Below, in pieces: positions 53,676 through 61,441 of a DNA stretch of 64,000 nucleotides. The stretch's first letter is position 1, and every line of letters starts with the position of its first letter. Below the pieces are notes generated by a model. It was not told where the DNA came from. It was given only the letters and a program-made list of their open reading frames with translations, and ran no database searches. The stretch spans positions 62,001 through 126,000 of the forward strand of contig NZ_JACIGK010000007.1 in assembly GCF_014197915.1 (NCBI RefSeq), read 5' to 3'. This DNA is from Roseospira visakhapatnamensis. GTDB taxonomy: Bacteria; Pseudomonadota; Alphaproteobacteria; Rhodospirillales; Rhodospirillaceae. The position numbers and the translations under genes are program-made.

Positions 53676-55091
53676 TCACATGGCCATCGGCGGTGCCTCG
53701 TTCAGCCAACGGGTCCGGGTCTCGAAGGCATGGGACACCCGCAACAGAGCGGCCTCGTCGAACGGGCGCCCGATGATCTGCAAGGCCGTGGGCCCCCCAT
53801 TGGAGGAGCGCCCCATCGGCGTCACCACCCCCGGCAAGCCCAGGTAGGACAGCGGCCGCGTCTGACGCGTGATGCGAGCCAGGGTTTCGCGCATCGCCGC
53901 GCCGGCGCCGACGTCCATCTCGGCCGCCGTCGGCGTGGTGATGGCCAGGGCGGGGGTCACCAGCGCATTGCACGCGCTCAACGGCCCCTCCACCATGGCG
54001 CGCAGATAATGCGCGCGAAGCTTGCGCGCCTGCAAGTGGAACACGGCTGGCGTGACCAAACCCTGCAACAATCGCGCGCGCACCTGTCGTCCGTACTGCT
54101 CCGGATAGGCCCTCAGGCCGGGCAGATGCTGGGCGGCCGCCTCGGGCGTCCAGGTCAGATCCGCCAGATCCGCCAGGGACTCATGGTCGGGCACGACCAC
54201 CGCGATGACGCGGGCGCCCAGCCCCTCGAACACCCGGATGGCCTCTGAAAAGCGGGCCGCCACCTCGGGATCGAGATCGGCGAGGTAGTAGCGGTCCGGC
54301 AAGCCCAGGGTCAGCCCGCTCAGGCGGGCCTCGCCGTGGTCCAGCGCCGCCCGGAACCCCCCCGGGGGCGGATGGGTGTCCACCACGTCCATCACGCGGG
54401 CCACGTCCTCGGCGCCACGGGCCAGGATTCCGGGACAATCCAGGCTGGCGGACAGGCCCATCATGCCGGCGGTGTCCAGACGGCCCTGGGTCGGCTTGAG
54501 GCCGGTCACGCCGCAGATCGCGGCCGGCAGGCGCACCGACCCGCCGGTGTCGGAGCCCAGCGCCGCGAACACCAGACGCGCCGCCACGGCGGCGCCCGAG
54601 CCGCTGGAACTGCCCCCGGTGATGAGGTCGGGATTCCAGGGGTTGCGGCATCGCCCGTAGTGCTCGTTGTGGCCCGTCGGCCCCATGGCGAACTCGGCGG
54701 TATGCAGGCCCCCCAGGGTCACGCTGCCCGCCGCCTCCAGGCGCTCGATCAGCACCGACGACCGCGCCGGCACGAAGGCGTCCCGCGCCCGCGAGCCCAG
54801 GGTGGTCCGCCGGCCGGCGCGATGGAAGATGTCCTTGTGGGCCAGTGGCAGGCCGTGCAGGGCGCCGCGCTGGTCCGGGGGCAGGGCGTCGTTCTCGGCG
54901 GCGGCGGCGCGCGCGTGCGTCTCGTCCAGCGTCATGACCGCGTTCAGGCGCGCGCCCACGGTGCGCGCGCGGTCCAGCGCGGCCTCCGTCAGCGCCGTCG
55001 CCGTGACCCGCCCCTCGGCCAGCGCCCGCAGCGCCGGTCCCATCGGGCCTTTCAGCAGCCGTGCCGCGTCGATTCGGCGACCCTCGCTCAC
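53676..55091 (-). CDS. Amidase (amidase signature family)
   Basis: 471-residue hydrolase of the amidase signature family acting on carboxamide, ureido or related C-N bonds. Catalytic triad is visible: Lys in LPLAHKDIF, the cis-Ser region GGSSSGSGAAV and nucleophilic Ser in GSDTGGSVRLPA. The GTG start at 55091 overlaps the stop of the AtzG-like gene as GTGA, and the two probably form one complex, as AtzE does with AtzG. Substrate unknown; being in a CoA-pathway operon it should release the organic acid that is then activated. Confidence 0.86.
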   Translation of the reverse strand: MSEGRRIDAARLLKGPMGPALRALAEGRVTATALTEAALDRARTVGARLNAVMTLDETHARAAAAENDALPPDQRGALHGLPLAHKDIFHRAGRRTTLGSRARDAFVPARSSVLIERLEAAGSVTLGGLHTAEFAMGPTGHNEHYGRCRNPWNPDLITGGSSSGSGAAVAARLVFAALGSDTGGSVRLPAAICGVTGLKPTQGRLDTAGMMGLSASLDCPGILARGAEDVARVMDVVDTHPPPGGFRAALDHGEARLSGLTLGLPDRYYLADLDPEVAARFSEAIRVFEGLGARVIAVVVPDHESLADLADLTWTPEAAAQHLPGLRAYPEQYGRQVRARLLQGLVTPAVFHLQARKLRAHYLRAMVEGPLSACNALVTPALAITTPTAAEMDVGAGAAMRETLARITRQTRPLSYLGLPGVVTPMGRSSNGGPTALQIIGRPFDEAALLRVSHAFETRTRWLNEAPPMAM

Positions 55092-55369
55092 CGAACGAAG
55101 GCCTCGCGATAGTGCGCCATCAGCCGTTCGAAGGCGTCGGGGGGCGTCTCGACCAGCCAGTCGCCGTCGGGATCCCGCTCCCGGTCGGGTCCTGGAAGGG
55201 TGCGATCGACGATGGCGCGGGACAGGCCCTCGCGGGCGACCGTCACCAGGGCCGCCGCGCGGGCCGCCTCGTCCGCCGTGAGCGAGAGGCCCAGGCCCCG
55301 CGCCATCATCCACGCCATCGCCTCCGGACCGGACTCAGTCCGCGCAAGGAGTGTGGCCGTCTCGATCAT
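55088..55369 (-). CDS. AtzG-like small protein (DUF4089-like)
   Basis: 93 residues, helical, beginning MIETATLLARTESGPEAMAW, with GLSLTADEAARAAALVTVAR in the middle and ending ERLMAHYREAFVR. Size, composition and position directly before an amidase-signature gene match the AtzG/DUF4089 proteins that act as partner subunits of AtzE-type amidohydrolases. GGAGA lies six bases before the ATG. Overlaps the 3' end of the GntR gene by 35 bases and the amidase start by four. Confidence 0.68.
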   Translation of the reverse strand: MIETATLLARTESGPEAMAWMMARGLGLSLTADEAARAAALVTVAREGLSRAIVDRTLPGPDRERDPDGDWLVETPPDAFERLMAHYREAFVR

Positions 55370-56255
55370 CGTTGGTCTCCGTGGCGTGATGGACCGGCGA
55401 TCCGCGCCGGTCGGCGGTCGCGCTGGCCTCGTTGGGACCCGGCCAGTCGCGGATGTCGTTGACCAAGGCACCGCCCACCGGCTTGCGGTCCAGGGTCATC
55501 TCGTAGCGGAAGCGGTCGGCGGGGTGGTGGTTCACCGCCAGTTCGATCAGCGTGCCGTCCTCGGCCACGTAGCACCGCTTGATGCGCAGCAGCGGCGCGC
55601 CCGACACGATGTCCAGGCGGCTGGCGACGTTGGCGTCGGCGGTGACGGCCTCGATCGACTGATGAATCTTGGCGACACGCACGCCGAAGCGACGTTCCAG
55701 CATGGCGTAGAGGGCGCTGACCTCGGCGCCGATCTCGCCCACCAGGGCCTCGAACGCGATCGGCATGAACACCTCGGTGTAGGCGAAGGGGTCGCGCACA
55801 CCGGCCACCCGGCGCAACGCCGAGAGCCGCAACCACGGCTCTCCGGGCGTGGCCCGGAGCCAGGTGCCCAGGGTCTCGTCGACCACGATCTTATCCACGG
55901 CCAGCACATCCAGCCAGGTTGTCTCGGCATACTGCACGAGTTCGTCAAGCGAGGTGATGGAGTTGACGAAGCGCTGTTCGGGGTAGTGGGCGATGATCAC
56001 CGAGCCGGAGCCTTGCCGGCGGGCGATCAGGCCCATGTCCTTCAGGTGACGCAGGGCCTCGCGCACCGTATGCCGGCTGGCGCCGAAGCGCTGGCACAGG
56101 TCGTGCTCGGTCGGCAGCCGCTCCCCCAGGGCATACCGTCCGGCGCCGATTTCCTCCACCAGGATGCGCATGATCGCCGGATAGCGGGGGCCGTCGCCCG
56201 CGCCGGCGCCGCCGCCGGCGGACATCGCGCTCAAGGGGCCGGCCGGGCGGCTCAT
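55335..56255 (-). CDS. GntR family transcriptional regulator, HutC/UTRA subfamily
   Basis: 306 residues. Winged HTH (about 25-95): YPAIMRILVEEIGAGRYALG, LPTEHDLCQRFGASRHTVRE, GLIARRQGSGSVI. UTRA ligand-binding domain (about 110-265): YTEVFMPIAFEALV, RIKRCYVAEDGTLIELAVNHHP-type sequence near its end and FRYEMTLDR. A 35-residue Asp/Thr/Arg-rich tail is extra. ATG overlaps the CaiB stop (ATGA). Embedded in the operon, it is the likely controller of the cluster, through the paired sites in the maoC/dctP divergent region. Confidence 0.89.
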   Translation of the reverse strand: MSRPAGPLSAMSAGGGAGAGDGPRYPAIMRILVEEIGAGRYALGERLPTEHDLCQRFGASRHTVREALRHLKDMGLIARRQGSGSVIIAHYPEQRFVNSITSLDELVQYAETTWLDVLAVDKIVVDETLGTWLRATPGEPWLRLSALRRVAGVRDPFAYTEVFMPIAFEALVGEIGAEVSALYAMLERRFGVRVAKIHQSIEAVTADANVASRLDIVSGAPLLRIKRCYVAEDGTLIELAVNHHPADRFRYEMTLDRKPVGGALVNDIRDWPGPNEASATADRRGSPVHHATETNDDRDGHTPCAD

Positions 56256-57463
56256 ATCGCCCCCACCGCGCGCAGGGCCGCGATGTCCCCGGCCGAATAG
56301 CCGTGCGCCCCCAGCACGGCCTCGGTGTCCGCGCCCAGCGACGGTGCCGCGCGACGCGGCGTATCGCGGGCGCCCAGGTGGATGGGCGGGGCCAGCATGC
56401 GCACCGGATCGCCGCCCTCGGCGCGCGGAAAATCGTCCAGCCGGCCCCGGTCCACCACGAAGGGATTGTCCAGCGCCTCGCAAACGTCCAGGACCGGCGC
56501 GACGGGCACCACGCCGCCCAGGATCTCCATCCACGCCTGCGAGTCGCGCTCCCCCAGCGCCTCGTCCAGCAGGGCGGTGACCAGCGCGCGGTGGTCCAGC
56601 CGGGCCTTGAAGCAGTCCAGGCGAGGGTCGGCGATCCACTCGGGATGCCCCAGCTTCTCGGCCAGCAGGGGCCAGAACTTCTCCTTGTTGCACATGATGA
56701 ACAGCCAGCCGTCGCGGGTGCGGTAGAGCTGGCAGGGCGTCAGCGAGGGATGCGCGGAGCGCGGCTCGCGTCCCTGGCGGTGGCCGGCGTTCAGATACCA
56801 GGCCGCCAGATAGGTGAGGTTGTGCAGCGCGGTGTCGAACAGGTTGACGTCCACGTCCATGCCACGCCCGGTACGGCGCGCGCCCGTCAGGGCCGAGACC
56901 AGCCCGAGCACCGCCAGTTGCCCGGCCATCATGTCGACGATGGACACGCCGAAGCGGGCCGGCGGGGCGTCGGGCTCGCCGGTGAGGGACAGATAGCCGG
57001 CCTCGGCCTGCATCAGGAAGTCGTAGCCGGGCCAGCCCTTGCGCGGACCGTCGCGGCCGTAGGCCGACAGGTGGGCGCAGACGATGGCCGGATTGACGGC
57101 CTTCAGGTCGTCGTAGGTCAGGCCGAGCTTTTCCGGCAGGTCGCCGCGCAGGTTGTCGAGCACGGCATCGGCGCCGGCCACCAGGCGCTCGAACACCGCG
57201 CGCCCGTCCGGGTGCTTCAGGTTGAGCGTCATGCTGCGCTTGTTGCGGTTGAACGCCTGGAAGAAGTGGCTGTCGCCCTCGCCGAAAAAATAGGGGCCGA
57301 TCTGGCGCCCCACCTCGCCCCCGCTGTCCGGTGTCTCGATCTTGAGGACCTCGGCACCCATGTCGGCCAGCAACATGGTGCCGAAGGGACCGGCGCCATA
57401 CTGCTCCACGGCCAGGATGGTGACCCCCTCCAGGGGCAGGGACGGCGCATCGGCGGTGCTCAT
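56252..57463 (-). CDS. CaiB/BaiF family CoA-transferase (class III)
   Basis: Transfers CoA between carboxylic acids without an ATP step, activating the substrate of the pathway. 403 residues: LEGVTILAVEQYGAGPFGTM, LADMGAEVLKIETPDSGGEV, NRNKRSMTLNLKHPDGRAVF and the catalytic aspartate in FGVSIVDMMAGQLAVLG; GRGMDVDVNLFDTALHNL follows. Overlaps GntR by four bases, and the acyl-CoA dehydrogenase gene lies 32 bases upstream, so CoA ester formed here would be oxidised next. Confidence 0.91.
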   Translation of the reverse strand: MSTADAPSLPLEGVTILAVEQYGAGPFGTMLLADMGAEVLKIETPDSGGEVGRQIGPYFFGEGDSHFFQAFNRNKRSMTLNLKHPDGRAVFERLVAGADAVLDNLRGDLPEKLGLTYDDLKAVNPAIVCAHLSAYGRDGPRKGWPGYDFLMQAEAGYLSLTGEPDAPPARFGVSIVDMMAGQLAVLGLVSALTGARRTGRGMDVDVNLFDTALHNLTYLAAWYLNAGHRQGREPRSAHPSLTPCQLYRTRDGWLFIMCNKEKFWPLLAEKLGHPEWIADPRLDCFKARLDHRALVTALLDEALGERDSQAWMEILGGVVPVAPVLDVCEALDNPFVVDRGRLDDFPRAEGGDPVRMLAPPIHLGARDTPRRAAPSLGADTEAVLGAHGYSAGDIAALRAVGAI

Positions 57464-57495
57464 GACGGACTCTTTCCTTCTCCTGCATGGACGGC

Positions 57496-58683
57496 TCAGG
57501 CGGGGTGGCGCTCGACCAGACGCTTGGCGATGATGACGCGCTGGATCTCGTTGGTGCCCTCGCCGATGGCCAGCAGGGGCGCGTCGCGGTACAGCCGCTC
57601 CACATCGAATTCCTTGGAATAGCCGTAGCCGCCGTGGATGCGCATGGCCTCCAGGCTGTTCTCGATGGCCGCCTCGCTGGCGAACAGCTTGGCCATGCCG
57701 GCTTCCAGGTCGGTGCGCCGGCCCGACTCGAAGGTCCGCGCGGCCTTGTCCACCAGCAGGCGCGCGGCCTCGACCCGGGTGGCCATGTCGGCCAGCTTGA
57801 GCTGGATCGCCTGGTGCTGGCAGATCGGCTTGCCGAACGTCTTGCGCACCTGGCTGTAGGCCAGCGACTGGTCGAGCGCCGCCTGGGCGATGCCGACCCC
57901 GCGCGCGGCCACGTTGATGCGGCCCAGTTCCAGCCCGGCGCCGGCGCACTGCATGCCGGTGCCCTCGGTCTCGCCCACCAGCCGGTCGGCCGGCACCCGG
58001 TAGTCCTCGAAAATCAACTCGGCGCTGTCGATGCCCTTGTAGCCCAGCTTCTCCAGCTTGCGGCTGGGCCGGAAGCCGTCGCCCTTCTCGGCGATCAGCA
58101 TGCTCATGCCCGCGTGGCGCGGGTCCGCCGTGGGATCGGTCTTGACCAGCAGGGCGAAGCAACGGCCGTGAATGCCGTTGGAGATCCAGGTCTTGGTGCC
58201 GTTGACGACATAGGCGTCGCCGTCGCGCCGCGCCGTGGTGCGGATGGCCTGAAGGTCGGTGCCGCAATCCGGCTCGGTCAGGGCCAGGCCGCCGCGCAAC
58301 TCGCCGGTGGCGAAGCGCGGCAGGAAGTGGGCGCGCTGGGCCTCGGTGCCCTTGGTGGCGACGATGTGGGCCATGATGAGGTGGCTGTTGATGACACCGG
58401 TGATCGACATCCACACCCGCGCCATGCGCTCGATGATCCGGGCATACAGGCTGGGCCGCAGGCCCAGGCCGCCGTAGGCCTCGGGAATGGTGGCGCCGAA
58501 CAGACCCAGGTCCCGCATGGCCGCGACGATGTCGGCCGGATAGACGTCGTCATGCTCCAGCGCGTGGGCATGGGGGGCGACCTCGCGCTCCAGGAAGCGG
58601 TCGATGCTGTCCAGGATCAGGCGGTCCTGCTCGCGCTGCCCGTCGGACGGGGACGCCTGGCGGTCGGTCACGGGATCGGGCAT
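57496..58683 (-). CDS. Acyl-CoA dehydrogenase family protein
   Basis: FAD enzyme introducing a 2,3-double bond in an acyl-CoA. 395 residues from ATG 58683 (AAGGAG ahead). Signatures: ALTEPDCGTDLQAIRTTARR (flavin/substrate loop), TKTWISNGIHGRCFALLVKT, QAIQLKLADMATRVEAARLL and the C-terminal IHGGYGYSKEFDVERLYRDA followed by IGEGTNEIQR, whose first Glu occupies the catalytic base position of short/medium-chain enzymes. Substrate is probably the CoA ester made by the neighbouring CaiB enzyme. Confidence 0.92.
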   Translation of the reverse strand: MPDPVTDRQASPSDGQREQDRLILDSIDRFLEREVAPHAHALEHDDVYPADIVAAMRDLGLFGATIPEAYGGLGLRPSLYARIIERMARVWMSITGVINSHLIMAHIVATKGTEAQRAHFLPRFATGELRGGLALTEPDCGTDLQAIRTTARRDGDAYVVNGTKTWISNGIHGRCFALLVKTDPTADPRHAGMSMLIAEKGDGFRPSRKLEKLGYKGIDSAELIFEDYRVPADRLVGETEGTGMQCAGAGLELGRINVAARGVGIAQAALDQSLAYSQVRKTFGKPICQHQAIQLKLADMATRVEAARLLVDKAARTFESGRRTDLEAGMAKLFASEAAIENSLEAMRIHGGYGYSKEFDVERLYRDAPLLAIGEGTNEIQRVIIAKRLVERHPA

Positions 58684-58711
58684 CGCGGGGTCTCCTTGGA
58701 TCGCGGCGCGG

Positions 58712-60184
58712 TCAGCCAAGCGCCGGCTGCGCCAGCACGGCCAGCGCCGTCCGCGCGTCGGGGGCCTCGGCGAACGACAGCACGCCCGCGCGGACGCGCT
58801 CCGCCCGGGCGTCATGGGTGGCGGTGGCCGCGTTGCCGGCGAACTTCTCGATGATGTCTGTGTTGCTCAACGGGCGCTCCGCGCATCCCCGGTTCAGCGC
58901 CTCGCGATGCGACAGGACGCGCCCGTCGGCCAGACGGACGTCGAGCGCGCCGGTGTAGTGCCGGGGGAAGGTGGTCTCGGCATCGACGGCGTGGGACACC
59001 CGCCGCGCGAGCGCCTGGATCGCCGGATCGGCGCGCGCCGACTCGTCCAGTTCCGCCAGGGTCAGGCGCCGGCGAACCAGGGCCGCGGCCACCAGGTACG
59101 GAACGCTGAACTGGGCGTCGTAGGCGTTGGCCGGCACCTTCTTGTTGGCCTCGGGCTCGCAGACGACGGGGATCACCGCCTCGGGCAACATGGCCGTGAC
59201 CTGGGCGATGTCGCTGGCCGCCATCCCCTGCTCCGCCAGGCGAGCGGCCAGCACCAGCGCCGCGTCGATGCAGCCGTGGGCGAAGTGGCAGGCCGGGTAC
59301 GGCTTGATGGCGGTGTTCATCAGTTCCCACGTCCGGCCCAGGCCGGCGGTGACGGACGCCTGGTCGGCGCTGGACCCGTCGGCGCCCAGATAGAGCGTGA
59401 ACAGTCCGTAGCGGCCGTCGTACGGCCGGGTGGCGCCGGTGAAGCCCTCGCGCGCCAGGGCCGCGGCGGTCAGGCCGGCGGCGGCGACCCAGCCCGGATG
59501 CAGGCGCTTGGTCCAGCCGCCGTCCTCCAGGAACTCCAGGCTGCCCGAGGCCATCGACAGGGCGATCCCCTGGGCGCGCACCAGTTGCGTGGCGGTGAGC
59601 CCGAACAGACGGCCCGCCGCCAGCGTGGCGCCGAACACCCCGGCCACCCCGGTGGGGTGGAAGCCCTGGCGGTGGAAGGCCCCCGCCCCGGCCATGCCGA
59701 CCCGCGTCGTCGCCTCGACGCCGATGACATAGGCCAGCATCATGTCCTCGCCGCTGGCCCCCGCATGGACCGCCGCCGCCATCGCCGCCGGCCAGGCGCT
59801 GACGGTCGGATGCACGACCCCCCCCAGATGGGTGTCGTCGAAGTCGAGGCCGTGGCACAGAACACCGTTGACCAGGGCGGCGTCGCGGGCCGGCAGCCAG
59901 GCGGGCAGGCCGATCACCGGCACAGGACCGTCCCCGCCCAGGCCGCGTGTCGCGGTCAGCGTGGCGCGGGCGAACTCGTATCCCCCCGAGGCGAGCGCGA
60001 TGCCGACCGCGTCGAGCACATGATGGTGGGCGCGGACGCGGACCTCGGCGGGGATGTCGCCCCAGCGCGTCCGGGCCGCGAACGCCGCCAGCCGCGCCGC
60101 CGGTTCGTCGGCGGTCTCATCCAGGGTCAACGGTCCCCGGGGGGGCGTGGAGGGTGGCGCGGAGGGTGGCGCGACAGCGGTCAT
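58712..60184 (-). CDS. MmgE/PrpD family protein
   Basis: 490-residue member of the family containing 2-methylcitrate dehydratase, cis-aconitate decarboxylase and iminodisuccinate epimerase. Visible blocks: VNGVLCHGLDFDDTHLGGVV, HPTVSAWPAAMAAAVHAGAS, GFHPTGVAGVFGATLAAGRL, AQGIALSMASGS, TKRLHPGWVAAAGLTAAALA and KPYPACHFAHGCIDAAL. Function in this operon unknown: dehydration, decarboxylation or isomerisation of a tricarboxylate-like intermediate is possible. GGGGAGGACACC precedes the ATG. Confidence 0.89.
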   Translation of the reverse strand: MTAVAPPSAPPSTPPRGPLTLDETADEPAARLAAFAARTRWGDIPAEVRVRAHHHVLDAVGIALASGGYEFARATLTATRGLGGDGPVPVIGLPAWLPARDAALVNGVLCHGLDFDDTHLGGVVHPTVSAWPAAMAAAVHAGASGEDMMLAYVIGVEATTRVGMAGAGAFHRQGFHPTGVAGVFGATLAAGRLFGLTATQLVRAQGIALSMASGSLEFLEDGGWTKRLHPGWVAAAGLTAAALAREGFTGATRPYDGRYGLFTLYLGADGSSADQASVTAGLGRTWELMNTAIKPYPACHFAHGCIDAALVLAARLAEQGMAASDIAQVTAMLPEAVIPVVCEPEANKKVPANAYDAQFSVPYLVAAALVRRRLTLAELDESARADPAIQALARRVSHAVDAETTFPRHYTGALDVRLADGRVLSHREALNRGCAERPLSNTDIIEKFAGNAATATHDARAERVRAGVLSFAEAPDARTALAVLAQPALG

Positions 60185-60224
60185 GGTGTCCTCCCCGGAA
60201 AGAAGCCCCGCCCCGGCCCGGCCC

Positions 60225-60740
60225 TCAGCCGCCCGCCGTCCCGGCGGCGTGGGACCGCCGGGGGATCAGGCTGGCGCGCTCGAAGGTCATGAACGACGTT
60301 CCATCCGCCTTGTAGCCCTCGGTGCGGGTGGTCACGATGCCCTGGTGGGGGCGCGACCGGCTGTCGCGCACCTCCAGAACCGTGGACCGGGCGTAGACGG
60401 TGTCGCCGGGGAACACGGGGGCCGTCAGGCGAATGTCCGTCCAGCCCAGGTTGGCCACCGCCTTCATGCTGACGTCGTTGACCGTCATGCCCAGCACGAT
60501 GGCCAGGGTGAGGCCGCTGTTGACCAGCGGCCGGCCGAACTCGCTGGCGGCGGCGAAGGCATGGTCACAGTGCATCGGATGGACGTTCATGGTCATCAGG
60601 CTGAACTGAATGTTGTCCGATTCGGTGATCGTGCGGCCGGGGCGGTGCTCGTAGGTGTCCCCGACCGCGAAGTCCTCCAGGTACCGGCCGGACTCGGCCA
60701 CGATCACGCGCCCCGGCCTGGGCTGTTCCGCTCCCGCCAT
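60225..60740 (-). CDS. MaoC family dehydratase
   Basis: 171-residue hotdog-fold enoyl-CoA hydratase-like protein, first gene of the nine-gene operon. Core sequence TITESDNIQFSLMTMNVHPM, then DHAFAAASEFGRPLVNSGLT, VANLGWTDIRLTAPVFPGDT and VLEVRDSRSRPHQGIVTTRT place it in the MaoC group often found with CoA-transferases and C-C lyases. Relative to the classic hydratase-2 signature (G-D-x-N-P-x-H), the aspartate two before Asn is Thr and the His lies two residues further along, so the catalytic pair differs. Likely hydrates an unsaturated dicarboxyl- or branched acyl-CoA. Confidence 0.87.
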   Translation of the reverse strand: MAGAEQPRPGRVIVAESGRYLEDFAVGDTYEHRPGRTITESDNIQFSLMTMNVHPMHCDHAFAAASEFGRPLVNSGLTLAIVLGMTVNDVSMKAVANLGWTDIRLTAPVFPGDTVYARSTVLEVRDSRSRPHQGIVTTRTEGYKADGTSFMTFERASLIPRRSHAAGTAGG

Positions 60741-60850
60741 GGCGTTGCGTCCCTCTGGTTGTTCCTGGTGCCGGTATGGCCCGCGATGGTCCGCCCGGCG
60801 TCGCCGCGAGCGCGGACAGGGGGCGGCGTTCTCCGCCAGCGGCGCACATA

Positions 60851-60864
60851 TTATTCGAACAAAT
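60851..60864 (-). promoter_or_regulatory. Operator-like site 1, facing the maoC operon
   Basis: Minus-strand ATTTGTTCGAATAA, an imperfect palindrome (TTGTTCGAATAA), about 110 bases before the maoC start codon. Nearly identical to site 2 at 61121 in opposite orientation. Confidence 0.6.
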
Positions 60865-61120
60865 TGGACGCCATGGGGCCGGTGGTGTCAACGCAAACTT
60901 CGCGGTTCAGAGGCAGAGCAGCCCCACAACACCAAGGCCGCGAAACAGCAATGAAGCGTGGTCTTGCCGTACATCCCCGCATAAGTCGGGACCACCCGCG
61001 ACCGGATCGTCGCTTTATCGCCCGATACGGTAAGTCAAGGACATCGACACCTCTGAAGCGCTTGTTTATTCGGGACGACACGCTCAATACGGCATAAACA
61101 CCCAATCCGAGTAACGGTCT

Positions 61121-61134
61121 ATTTGTTCGGATAA
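61121..61134 (+). promoter_or_regulatory. Operator-like site 2, facing dctP
   Basis: Plus-strand ATTTGTTCGGATAA, 13 of 14 bases identical to site 1. The 60741-61441 region between the divergent units is AT-richer around both sites and has no gene. A partial match TTATTCG lies at about 61069. Confidence 0.6.
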
Positions 61135-61310
61135 ATACTTGATTCGATCCCGGAACCCTTCTAACCTGTTTGAACCGATCTGTCGATACCGAAGGTGGTG
61201 CGTCGGATCGACCTCCGGCGGCGACCACCGGGTCACGCCGACCGTAAGATCCCCCGCGCCCGGACGACGGATGCTCCCGTCGGCGGGCGACATCCACGCC
61301 GTCGATCCTT

Positions 61311-61380
61311 GCGGCGCAATCGGGGCGGCGCAATCGGGGCGGCGCAATCGGGGCGGCGCGATCGGGGCGGCGCGATCGGG
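61311..61380. repeat. Five tandem 14-bp direct repeats upstream of dctP
   Basis: Unit GCGGCGCAATCGGG at 61311, 61325, 61339, then the one-base variant with CGCGATC at 61353 and 61367, and a partial sixth copy. Ends about 60 bases before the dctP start, between operator-like site 2 and the gene. Period 14 is not a multiple of three. Confidence 0.9.
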
Positions 61381-61441
61381 GCGGCCCCGTCTGTCGCCGC
61401 CCATCGAACCACGAGAAGCACAAATGGAGAGGGAGACATCC

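Noticed and set aside
61311-61380. CRISPR array
   Set aside because: Units are 14 bp, contiguous and without spacers; no cas genes.
61139-61441. N-terminal extension of DctP through the 14-bp repeats
   Set aside because: The ATG at 61442 gives a proper signal peptide and ribosome site; the extension would bury the signal peptide and encode low-complexity sequence from non-triplet repeats.
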